Shown here piece after piece: positions 53,678 to 61,733 of a DNA stretch of 64,000 bases (its first letter is position 1; the number at the start of each line of letters is the position of its first letter). A program made the position numbers and the translations under genes. The DNA is taken from NCBI RefSeq assembly GCF_028688855.1, contig NZ_JAQTXI010000002.1:62001-126000 (forward strand). The letters run 5' to 3'. Origin of the DNA: Neomegalonema sp. (lineage in GTDB: Bacteria; Pseudomonadota; Alphaproteobacteria; Rhodobacterales; Rhodobacteraceae). The notes below the pieces were generated by a model that was not told the DNA's origin, did no database searches, and saw only the letters and a program-made list of their open reading frames with translations.

Positions 53678-54676
53678 ATGCAGGATTCGCTTCGGCGGGC
53701 CGCTCATGCGCAGACCGACGTCCAGGCCGCCTTCGCCCAGGCCCGCACGGAGCTTCTGCGCCGCCTCGTCGGGCGCGAGGCCCTGATCGACCGGCTGCTG
53801 ATCGCGCTGCTGGCGGGCGGACATCTGCTCGTCGAGGGCGCGCCGGGACTCGCCAAGACCCGCGCGGTGAAGCTCTTCGCCGAAACCCTCTCGACGCGCT
53901 TCGCCCGCATCCAGGCCACTCCGGACCTGCTGCCCTCCGACCTCACCGGCGCCGACGTGCTCAGGCCCCAGACCGGAAGCTTCGAATTCTCCGAGGGGCC
54001 CCTGTTCAACAACGTCGTCCTCGTGGACGAGATCAACCGCGCGCCGCCCAAGGTGCAGAGCGCCCTGCTCGAAGCCATGGCCGAAGGCCAGATCACCCAT
54101 GGCGGAGTCACGCGCAGGCTCGCGCCGCCCTTCCTCGTGGCCGCGACGCAGAATCCTCTGGAGCATGAAGGCGTCTATCCTCTGCCCGAGGCGCAGCTCG
54201 ACCGCTTCCTGTTCTACGTCACGCTGGAGATGCCCGACGCCCTCGAAGAGCGCGCCATCCTCGACCTCGCGCTGGAGGAGCGGCTCGGCGAGGCGGAGAA
54301 GCCGAAGGCCCGGGCCCTGATCGACCTCGACGCCGTCCTGACCGCGAAACAGGCGGCCGCCGAGGTGCATGTCTCGCCCGCCGTCCGCGACTTCATCGTG
54401 CGGCTGGTGGCCGCCACCCGCGGCGTCGGCGCCGCCGGAGAAGCCGCCGCCGACATCGCCCATCCGGCGAGTCCGCGCGGGTCTCTCGGTCTGGCTGCGG
54501 CGGCTCAGGCGCGGGCCTGGCTGCTCGGGCGGGACCACGTGCTGCCCGCCGACGTCGAGGAGCTGGCCCTCGACGCGCTTTCGGGCCGCATCGGGCTGAG
54601 CTACCGCGCCCGCGCCGAAGGCAAGACCGCGCGAGGCGTCATGGCCGCGATCCTTCAGCGGACGCCGGTCCTCTGA
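53678..54676 (+). CDS. MoxR-family AAA+ ATPase, first gene of second MoxR/VWA operon
   Basis: A 332-residue MoxR ATPase with Walker A GAPGLAKT at 54-61 and Walker B VLVDEIN at 114-120, followed by ATQNPLEHEGVYPLPEAQLDRF. The ATG at 53678 has GGAGGAG eight bases upstream; the frame is open further upstream without support. It heads a seven-gene set in the same order as that at 8513-14465. This copy looks like the general Bat operon, which is tied to envelope stress or protein maturation in other bacteria. Confidence 0.9.
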   Translation: MQDSLRRAAHAQTDVQAAFAQARTELLRRLVGREALIDRLLIALLAGGHLLVEGAPGLAKTRAVKLFAETLSTRFARIQATPDLLPSDLTGADVLRPQTGSFEFSEGPLFNNVVLVDEINRAPPKVQSALLEAMAEGQITHGGVTRRLAPPFLVAATQNPLEHEGVYPLPEAQLDRFLFYVTLEMPDALEERAILDLALEERLGEAEKPKARALIDLDAVLTAKQAAAEVHVSPAVRDFIVRLVAATRGVGAAGEAAADIAHPASPRGSLGLAAAAQARAWLLGRDHVLPADVEELALDALSGRIGLSYRARAEGKTARGVMAAILQRTPVL

Positions 54677-54695
54677 TCCGCAGGAGGGCTTCGGC

Positions 54696-55649
54696 ATGTG
54701 GGGATTCACGACAGAGGCCCGGCGGGAAGCCCGGGAGGCTCGGGCGGCGGAGGCCGTCGCGCTGCCGCTGGAACGGCTGATCGCCCTGCGCGCCGAGGCC
54801 GCGCGGATCGATTCCCGCAGCCTGCGCGCCATCACCCAGCTCTCGGGAGAAACCCGCACGCGCCGTCGGGGGCAGGGGCTCGAATTCGACGATCTGCGCC
54901 TCTACGCCCCCGGCGACGACCTGCGCCGCATCGACTGGAAGGCCACCGCCCGCACCGGCGCGCCCCATACGCGCATGTATCGCGAGGAGCGGCAGCGCGG
55001 GGCGACGGTGGTCGTGGATTTCCGCGCGAGCATGTTCACCGGCTCGCGCCGCCTGCGGGCCGTGACGGCGGGAGAGGCGGGCGCCGCCCTGCTCTGGGGG
55101 CTCGCCGCCGCGCGCGACCGCACCGCCGCCGTCGCCTTCACGGATCTCGATCTCGAAGTCTCCGCCGCCCGCAACGGCGATCAGGGGGCTCTGGCGGGGG
55201 CGCATCTCCTGGCCGAGGGCTTCGCTCTGGGCCTGCGCCGCCGCGCGGAGAAGCCTCCCGTCCGGCCGCTCACGGAGATCTTCGCGCGGGTTCTCAACCG
55301 CGCCGGACGCGGCTTCGGAGTCTTCGTGCTGGTCACGGGGATGGACGATCCCGGCGAAGGCTTCGAGGCGGCGCTCGGCGAGGCGGGCGAAAGGGGACGC
55401 CTCGCGGCGGTCCTCGTCGAGGATCCCCTCGAACGCGAGGGGCTGGAGACGGGCGTCTACCGCTACCGGACTCCGGAAGGCGAGCGCATGGCGCGGCTCG
55501 ATTCCCGCGCCCGCGCCCTCCTGCGCGAGAAGCTCGCGGCCCGGAGCGCGGCCCTGGAAGGGGCCCTGAGGCGGGCGGGGACGCCTTTCGTCGTCCCGAC
55601 GACGCCGCAGGAGGCCTACGCCGCCCTCGTCGCGCAAGGCGCCCTGTGA
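54696..55649 (+). CDS. DUF58 protein of second MoxR operon
   Basis: A 317-residue DUF58 protein. The hallmark reads FDDLRLYAPGDDLRRIDWKATARTG near residues 67-90, in full agreement with the family consensus, and is better kept than in the xox-side paralogue (YVEGDDPRWIDAAATARSG). It follows moxR after 19 bases with a CAGGAGG-type ribosome site. It probably acts in the cytoplasm with MoxR and the VWA proteins. Confidence 0.85.
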   Translation: MWGFTTEARREAREARAAEAVALPLERLIALRAEAARIDSRSLRAITQLSGETRTRRRGQGLEFDDLRLYAPGDDLRRIDWKATARTGAPHTRMYREERQRGATVVVDFRASMFTGSRRLRAVTAGEAGAALLWGLAAARDRTAAVAFTDLDLEVSAARNGDQGALAGAHLLAEGFALGLRRRAEKPPVRPLTEIFARVLNRAGRGFGVFVLVTGMDDPGEGFEAALGEAGERGRLAAVLVEDPLEREGLETGVYRYRTPEGERMARLDSRARALLREKLAARSAALEGALRRAGTPFVVPTTPQEAYAALVAQGAL

Positions 55650-55665
55650 TGAAGGGAGCCCCGTG

Positions 55666-56118
55666 ATGGAGACCGAAGAGCTTCTGGAGCGCATGCGCGA
55701 TCTCGCCTTGCCGCCCATCCCCACGGCGGCGCCGGTCCCCTGGGGATTCCTGATCCTGGCGGCTCTGGCTCTGGCGGCTCTGGGCGCGCTTCTGGCGCTG
55801 CGGCTCCGCAGCCGCGACTGGCGGCGCGAGGCCCGCGCGCAATTCGCCGCCCTCGCCGCCCAGCCCGGCGGCAGGCCGGAGGCTCTGACCGAGGCGGCGC
55901 GGCTCCTGCGGCGCGTGGCGCTGAAGAGCGCGGGGCCCGAAGCCGCCCGACTCACGGGCGAGCCCTGGCTCCAGCGCCTCGACGAGATCTTCGGCGCGGA
56001 TTTCTTCACCTCGGGCGCGGGACGCGTCTTCGGCGCGGAGCTTTACGCCGCCGATCCGCCGCCCGCCGGGCCGATCCTCGAAGGGCTGGCGGCTCTGGCC
56101 CGCAGGAGGATCGCCTGA
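55666..56118 (+). CDS. DUF4381 membrane protein of second MoxR operon
   Basis: A 150-residue protein with one membrane helix (about residues 24-46, rich in Leu and Ala) and a helical cytoplasmic tail, with E-ELLERMRDLALPPIP at the N terminus as in DUF4381 proteins. I chose ATG 55666 because AGGGAG lies seven bases upstream; the GTG just before it would add one residue. The stop overlaps the VWA gene start. Confidence 0.75.
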   Translation: METEELLERMRDLALPPIPTAAPVPWGFLILAALALAALGALLALRLRSRDWRREARAQFAALAAQPGGRPEALTEAARLLRRVALKSAGPEAARLTGEPWLQRLDEIFGADFFTSGAGRVFGAELYAADPPPAGPILEGLAALARRRIA

Positions 56119-57101
56119 TGAACCTGAGCTTCGCATGGCCCTGGGTCTTTCTGCTGGCGCCTCTGCCCCTGCTGCTTCTGCGGGGGGGCTCCGGGGCCGA
56201 AGCGCGCGGAGAGCCCGGAATCGAGCCGCCGCCGCGCCTGCGCGCCGCCCTCGACGAGATCGCCCCGAGCGCGCCTTCCGGCGGACGTCTGGCGCTGCTC
56301 CTGCTCTGGGGGGCCTGGCTGGCGCTGCTGGGGGCTCTGGCGCAGCCCTCGCGGATCGCGGGCGCCGAGATCCAGCCCGCCACGGGCCGGGCCATGATCC
56401 TCGCCATGGACCTCTCCTTCAGCATGGAGCGCAAGGATTTCCAGCTCGACGGGCGCGCGGTGGATCGTCTGACGGCGGTGAAATCCGTGGCGACGGAGTT
56501 CGTCCGCGCCCGCGAGGGCGACCGCGTGGGGCTGATCCTCTTCGGCGATCAGGCCTTTTCGGCCGCGCCCGTGACCTATGACCTCTCGGCGGCGGCTCAG
56601 GCGGTGCGCGAGGCTCAGATCGGCATGGCCGGGCGCACCACCGCCATGGGCGACGCCATCGGCCTCGCGATCCTCAAGCTGCGCGACGATCCCGCCCGCA
56701 GAAAGACCCTCGTGCTGCTCTCGGACGGCGCCAACAACGCCGGAGAAGCCGAACCCGAGGCCGCCGCCGCTCTGGCGCGCAGCTTCGGCCTGCACATCCA
56801 CACCATCGGGCTGGGCAGCGAGCGCGACCCGAACTCCCGCGATCCCATCGACCCCTCGGCGGATCTCGACGAGGAGACGCTGAAACGCGTCGCGCAGGCC
56901 AGCGGCGGCGAGTTCTTCCGCGCCCGCACCACCGCCGAACTGGGCGCGGTCTATGACGAGATCGGCCGGATCGAAGCCACTCAGGCCGAGGCCCCGCCCT
57001 TCACGCTGCGTCAGGATCTGCGCAACTGGCCCCTGAGCCTCGCGGCGGGGCTTCTGCTGCTTCTGGGGCTGCTCCATCTGCGCGCGCGGAGGCCCGCATG
57101 A
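56118..57101 (+). CDS. BatA-like VWA membrane protein of second MoxR operon
   Basis: A 327-residue protein: N-terminal helices (about 8-22 and 57-75), a VWA domain and a C-terminal helix (WPLSLAAGLLLLLGLL). The adhesion site is intact: D98, S100 and S102 (DLSFSM), T in GRTTAM, and LSDGAN. It is very close in layout to 11297-12262, including a shared DRVGL-x-LF stretch and a shared EAQIG-x-AGR-x-TA stretch, so the two are paralogues. It overlaps both neighbours. Confidence 0.84.
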   Translation: MNLSFAWPWVFLLAPLPLLLLRGGSGAEARGEPGIEPPPRLRAALDEIAPSAPSGGRLALLLLWGAWLALLGALAQPSRIAGAEIQPATGRAMILAMDLSFSMERKDFQLDGRAVDRLTAVKSVATEFVRAREGDRVGLILFGDQAFSAAPVTYDLSAAAQAVREAQIGMAGRTTAMGDAIGLAILKLRDDPARRKTLVLLSDGANNAGEAEPEAAAALARSFGLHIHTIGLGSERDPNSRDPIDPSADLDEETLKRVAQASGGEFFRARTTAELGAVYDEIGRIEATQAEAPPFTLRQDLRNWPLSLAAGLLLLLGLLHLRARRPA

Positions 57102-58039
57102 CGGCCTTCCTCGCGCCTCTGGTCTTCCTGCATCCGTGGTTCCTGCTGGCGGGAGGACTCTGTCTCCTGCGCTGGATCGTCCCGAGTCGGCTCCTGCGCG
57201 GCGACGACTGGCCGAAAGTCCTTTCGGGGCCGGTTCTGGGCTTTCTGCGGCCCGGCGCTCGGCCCGGCGGCGGGCGGGATCCCACATGGCTGGTTCTGGG
57301 GCTGCTCTGCGCCGCTCTGGCGAGTCCCGCCCTGCCCCGCTCTCCGGAGGAGAGCGAAGCCTATCGCCCCACCGAAGGCCTGATTCTCCTGATCGACCTC
57401 TCGCGCTCGATGACTCTGGCGGATCTGCCGCCGAGTCGTCTGGCGGCGGCGCGGGCGGCGGCGGCCCGCCTGATCGACGAAGCCGGAGCGCGTCCGGCGG
57501 CGCTGATCCTCTACGCCGGAGACGCCTACCTCGCCCAGCCCCTCGCGGTGGAGCGCAGCCAGATCCGCCAGTTCCTCGCGGCGCTGGAGCCCGAGATCCT
57601 GCCCACCGAGGGCTCCGATCTGGGGCGGGCTCTGGCTCTGGCGCGGGGGATGATCGAGGCCAACGCCCTTTCCGCCGCGCGGGTCCTCGTCCTCGGCGAC
57701 GGCGGCGGCGCCTCTCCGGCCGCCGAGAGCGAGGCGCGGGCTCTGGCGGCTCTGGGCGCGCGGCTGGACCTCCTGCGCATGGCGCGGCCGGAGACGGTCG
57801 ATCCCTCGCCCGTGGACCCGGCCCGGCTGGAGGCTCTGGCGCGGGCGGGCGGCGGCGAAGTCCTGACTCCCGACGCGCTCGGCGTCTTCGACCTCCGGCC
57901 CCTGGCGCTGGACGCTCCGCCGCGCGGCGATTTCCTGCGGCTGCCGGTCAGCACGGAGGGCTGGCGCAATCTCTCGCACTGGCTGCTGCTGCTGGCCCTG
58001 CCGCTGACGCTGCTGCTCTTCCGGAGGGCCCGCGCATGA
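57098..58039 (+). CDS. BatB-like VWA membrane protein of second MoxR operon
   Basis: A 313-residue VWA protein with two N-terminal helices and one C-terminal helix ending FRRARA. D100, S102 and S104 (DLSRSM) form the adhesion site; the later aspartate lies in LGDGGG. Its counterpart 10338-11300 shares the ALILYAGDAYLA-type core (GLILYAADAYLA there). It overlaps the VWA gene before it and the TPR gene after it by four bases each. Confidence 0.82.
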   Translation: MTAFLAPLVFLHPWFLLAGGLCLLRWIVPSRLLRGDDWPKVLSGPVLGFLRPGARPGGGRDPTWLVLGLLCAALASPALPRSPEESEAYRPTEGLILLIDLSRSMTLADLPPSRLAAARAAAARLIDEAGARPAALILYAGDAYLAQPLAVERSQIRQFLAALEPEILPTEGSDLGRALALARGMIEANALSAARVLVLGDGGGASPAAESEARALAALGARLDLLRMARPETVDPSPVDPARLEALARAGGGEVLTPDALGVFDLRPLALDAPPRGDFLRLPVSTEGWRNLSHWLLLLALPLTLLLFRRARA

Positions 58040-58911
58040 GGCTGCGTTTCCTGCTTCTCGCGCTTCTGGCGGTTCCGGCGGTTCCGCTCCGGGCGGAGGA
58101 GGCTCCGCCGCCCGACGACGCCCGCGCCTATCGGCTTCTGCTCGAAGGACGGCCCGCCGAGGCGGCGGCCCTCTTCGGAGACCCCGCATGGAAGGCCGTC
58201 GCCCATTACCGCGCGGGCGAGCACTGGCGCGCCGCCGAGATCTTCGCGGGACTCCCCGGCGCCGATGCGGCCTATAATCTCGGCAACGCCTATGCGCGGC
58301 TGGAATCGCTGCAACTGGCTCTGGAGGCCTATGAGCGCGCCCTGAAGCTGAAGCCCGATTTCGAAGACGCCGCCTTCAACGCCGAGCTCGTGCGGGCGGC
58401 TCTGGAGGAGCGCGACCGCTACGACCCGCTCACCCTCGACAAGCAGGCCCGCGAGATGGAGCAGATGGAGGATCGCGGCCAGCGCAGCGCCGAGGAAGCC
58501 CGCGGCGAAGGCGAAAAGGCCGAAGACGCCGAAGAACGCGCCGGAGGCGAGACTCAGGCCGGTTCGGAGGATCCCGGCGAGGCCGCCCAGCGCGGCGGCT
58601 CGGAGGAGACGGCTTCCGGCGAGGAAGGCGGCGAGCGCGGCGAGGAAAGCGGCCAGCACGCCGAACGCGGCGAGGAATCGCAGGGCGGCGGCGAAGGCGC
58701 CAAGGCGGGCGAAGCCTCCGAGGCCTCCAGCGAAGAGGAGCTGGACAACCAGACGCTCCGCCAGAAGCTGGAAGCGCAGCAGGCGACGGAGCAATGGCTC
58801 CAGCGCATCACGGATGATCCGGCGCAGTTCCTCGCCGCCCGGATCGCCCGCGAGTTCCGCCGCCGCAAGGCCGTCGGCGAGGCCCCCCCGGATTCGGAGG
58901 ACCCATGGTGA
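58036..58911 (+). CDS. BatC-like TPR protein with acidic low-complexity region
   Basis: A 291-residue exported protein. A signal peptide ends near PLRAEE. TPR units occupy about residues 30-125 (AAYNLGNAYARLESLQLALEAYERAL is a clear repeat). Residues 150-240 are a low-complexity Glu/Gly/Ala/Ser region, probably disordered. The end carries WLQRITDDPAQFL and a terminal W, a C-terminal block shared with the xox-side paralogue and with other VWA-linked TPR proteins. The reading frame extends upstream but only as shadow of the VWA gene. Confidence 0.8.
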   Translation: MRLRFLLLALLAVPAVPLRAEEAPPPDDARAYRLLLEGRPAEAAALFGDPAWKAVAHYRAGEHWRAAEIFAGLPGADAAYNLGNAYARLESLQLALEAYERALKLKPDFEDAAFNAELVRAALEERDRYDPLTLDKQAREMEQMEDRGQRSAEEARGEGEKAEDAEERAGGETQAGSEDPGEAAQRGGSEETASGEEGGERGEESGQHAERGEESQGGGEGAKAGEASEASSEEELDNQTLRQKLEAQQATEQWLQRITDDPAQFLAARIAREFRRRKAVGEAPPDSEDPW

Positions 58912-60533
58912 TCCGGATGTTCAGGTTTCCGGCGCTGGCGCTTCTGGCCTGCGTCCTCTTCGCCGTCTTCGCCGTCTCCGCGCGGGCCCAGGATCGGGAG
59001 ATCTCTCCCGCCGCCCTGCGCGAGGCCTTCATCGAACTCGCCCTGCCCTCGGACGAGATCTATCAGGGCGAGGCGGTGATCCTCCAGATTCAATATGTCG
59101 GGCCGGAGAAGGAGTCGCTCGACCTCTCCTCTCTGGAGAAGATCGGCGATCTGGGCCGCGAGACCTTCGGCACCCGTCTGCGGGTGATCAACGGCGAGGT
59201 CGTGGAGCTGCACACCCACCGCATCGAGATCACGCCCCGCGAAGCCGGACCGGCGGTCTTCGGGCCGCTGGAGAGCGGCGGAATCGTCTCGAACCGTCTG
59301 GCGGTCGAGATCCTGCCGCCCGCCCGCGCCGCCTGGCGCCCCACCGATCAGGACATCCGGTTCACGCAGAAGCTCTCCGGCGCCAACCCCTGGGTCCAGC
59401 AACAGCTGATCCTCGATCTGGAATTGGCCTATCGCTATCCGCTCTCCGACGAGAAGCTGGAGCTGCCCGACTTCACGGGATTCCGCGTGGCGCCGGTCTT
59501 CGTGCAGCAGCGCGCCCAGGGACGCGACGCCGCAGGCGATCCGCGCGCGACGATCTCCTGGCGCTATCTGCTCTATCCGCAGCGTTCGGGGCCTCAGGTT
59601 CTGGGGGGGGCGCGGTTCACCGGCATCGTGGCGAAATCCCGCGTGGAGCGCGCCATCGTGGACCTCATCGGCGAGGAGACGACGCTCGCGGTGAAGCGCG
59701 CCGAATTCGCGCCCTCGCAATGGTGGCTGGTCGCCGACGGCCTGACCCTCTCGGAGGAATGGGTGGGGGGAGATCCGGCGGCCTTCTCCGCGGGCGAGGA
59801 GATCGAGCGTCAGATCCGCGTCACCGCCCGCAACGCCCTCGCCGAGCAGATCCCCGACGTGGAGATGTCCCGCGTCCCCGGCCTGGAGGTCACGCGCATC
59901 GGGCACAAGCGCGTCAACCGCATCGGCGAAGAGGGCTCGGAGGCCACCGCGATCTTCCGCTACCGGCTGAGGCCCCTGCGCCCCGGCCCCGTCGTGCTGG
60001 AGACGATCCGTCTGCGCTGGTGGGACGGCGCCTCGGGCCGGGCCGGAGAAGCGGTCCTGCCGCCGCGTCGGCTGGAGATCGGCGAGGCGAAGATCGCCGC
60101 CGCCCGCGAAGCCGTCGATCCGGGACTCGCGGCGGGCGCCTGGAGCCGGACGGGACTGCTCGGCGGCCTGAGCCTTCAGGCTCGCGCGGGGATCGGAGCG
60201 GCGCTTCTGGCGGCTCTGGGGGCTCTGCTCTGGCCGCTCCTCAGGCGGCGGCGCGGCCTCGAGGGGCCGCCGGATCTGCGCGCCCGTCTGAGGGCGGTGC
60301 GGGGGGCGCTCCGGCGTCGCGACGCCGCCGCGCTCCATGAGGCCCTCCGCGCCCTGAGCCGCGACCCTCGGGCCGGAGCCGGAGCCGGAGGCCTGCGCGC
60401 CCGCTTCGAGGAGGACGCCCATCAGGGCCGCACGCCGGACTGGTCCGGGCTGCGCGCCGAGTTCGAGGCTCTGACGCGCGCCGTCGAATCCCGCGCCCGC
60501 ACCGCCGAACCGGGGCTTCTGCCGCCGCTCTGA
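58905..60533 (+). CDS. BatD-like membrane protein of second MoxR operon
   Basis: A 542-residue BatD protein: signal peptide ending near ARAQD, two or three immunoglobulin-like periplasmic domains, one membrane helix around residues 424-446 (AALLAALGALLWPLLRRRR) and a cytoplasmic helical tail. The N-terminal LPSDEIYQGEAVILQIQYVG is typical of oxygen-tolerance/BatD proteins. It overlaps the TPR gene by seven bases and ends the operon. The xox-side paralogue is about 130 residues shorter. Confidence 0.84.
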   Translation: MVIRMFRFPALALLACVLFAVFAVSARAQDREISPAALREAFIELALPSDEIYQGEAVILQIQYVGPEKESLDLSSLEKIGDLGRETFGTRLRVINGEVVELHTHRIEITPREAGPAVFGPLESGGIVSNRLAVEILPPARAAWRPTDQDIRFTQKLSGANPWVQQQLILDLELAYRYPLSDEKLELPDFTGFRVAPVFVQQRAQGRDAAGDPRATISWRYLLYPQRSGPQVLGGARFTGIVAKSRVERAIVDLIGEETTLAVKRAEFAPSQWWLVADGLTLSEEWVGGDPAAFSAGEEIERQIRVTARNALAEQIPDVEMSRVPGLEVTRIGHKRVNRIGEEGSEATAIFRYRLRPLRPGPVVLETIRLRWWDGASGRAGEAVLPPRRLEIGEAKIAAAREAVDPGLAAGAWSRTGLLGGLSLQARAGIGAALLAALGALLWPLLRRRRGLEGPPDLRARLRAVRGALRRRDAAALHEALRALSRDPRAGAGAGGLRARFEEDAHQGRTPDWSGLRAEFEALTRAVESRARTAEPGLLPPL

Positions 60534-60712
60534 GGCGAAGCGCCGCCCTGCTCGGGCGGCCTCCCTTGACTTTTCCGGGCTTCCCGATCCATCGTCTCGG
60601 CGCAATCTCCCCGTCGAGGCTTCTCCATGTCCGCCCCTTTCTTCCGCTCCGCCGCGCGGAGGCCTTCCGGCCCGCGCGCCTTCCGGCTTTTCCTCAAGGG
60701 GAGGGCCCGGGC

Positions 60713-61621
60713 ATGACCGCCGCCGATCCCGCCGCGCCGCCTCCGGCTTCGGGCCCCTTCCGGCTGAATCCGCAGGAGATCGCGCTGATCGTGGTCACGA
60801 TCGTCTGGGGCTCGACCTTCCTCGTGGTCCAGCACGCCATGACGCTGAGCGGACCCTTCTGGTTCGTGGCGCTGCGGTTTTCTCTGGCGGGGCTGCTGCT
60901 TGCGGCGGTCTCCTGGCGGAGCATGCTCGGCCTGACGCGCCACGAGCTCTTCGCCGGATGCGCCATAGGCGCGGCCATCGCCGTGGGCTACAGCCTCCAG
61001 ACGGTGGGGCTCCAGACCATCCCGAGCAGCAAGTCCGCCTTCATCACGGCGCTTTACGTGCCCATCGTGCCCTTGCTGCAATGGGCGATCCTCGGGCGTC
61101 CGCCGAGCCTGATGAACTGGGTGGGCGTGTCTCTGGCCTTCTTCGGCCTGACGCTGCTCGCCGGGCCGGAGGCGGGGAGCCTTTCGCTCGGCCATGGCGA
61201 GACCATGACCCTGATCGGGGCGGCGGCCATCTCGCTGGAGATCATCCTCATCAGCCGCTACGCCCCGACGGTGGACGCCCGGCGCGTCACGGGAGTGCAG
61301 CTTCTGGCGGCTGCGGTCTTCTCGGGCTTCGGCGGCCTGGCGACCGGCGAGCCTCCGCCGGACTTCTCGTGGACGCTGATCGGCGTCGCCGCCGCCATGG
61401 CGGTCGCGAGCGCGGTGATCCAGCTCACGATGAACTGGGCGCAGAAATCCGTCTCGCCGACGCGGGCCACGCTGATCTACGCGGGCGAGCCGGTCTGGGC
61501 GGGGATCTTCGGGCGGATCGCGGGCGAGCGCCTGCCGGGCCTCGCGATTCTGGGCGCGGCCTTCGTGGTGGCGGGCGTGATCGTCGGGGAGTGGCGGCTG
61601 AAGCGGCGCAAGCTCTCCTGA
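60713..61621 (+). CDS. EamA/DMT-family membrane permease
   Basis: A 302-residue transporter of the drug/metabolite superfamily with about ten membrane helices in two EamA repeats; VTIVWGSTFLVVQHAM at the start and PVWAGIFGRIAGERLPGLAILGAAFVVAGVI near the end are the repeat signatures. I chose ATG 60713 because AAGGGGAGG lies eight bases upstream; the ATG at 60566 adds an unlikely Arg/Pro-rich leader. The substrate cannot be told; amino acids or metabolites are usual. Confidence 0.88.
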   Translation: MTAADPAAPPPASGPFRLNPQEIALIVVTIVWGSTFLVVQHAMTLSGPFWFVALRFSLAGLLLAAVSWRSMLGLTRHELFAGCAIGAAIAVGYSLQTVGLQTIPSSKSAFITALYVPIVPLLQWAILGRPPSLMNWVGVSLAFFGLTLLAGPEAGSLSLGHGETMTLIGAAAISLEIILISRYAPTVDARRVTGVQLLAAAVFSGFGGLATGEPPPDFSWTLIGVAAAMAVASAVIQLTMNWAQKSVSPTRATLIYAGEPVWAGIFGRIAGERLPGLAILGAAFVVAGVIVGEWRLKRRKLS

Positions 61622-61733
61622 GCCCGCCGCCGCAAAGCCCCGGCCGCCATCCGCCAGACGAAGGGCGCGGTTGCGCCGCGCCCTGCGGCGTCTGATATAG
61701 AAGGCGACCGCCCCCGCCCTTCCCGGAGCCTCC

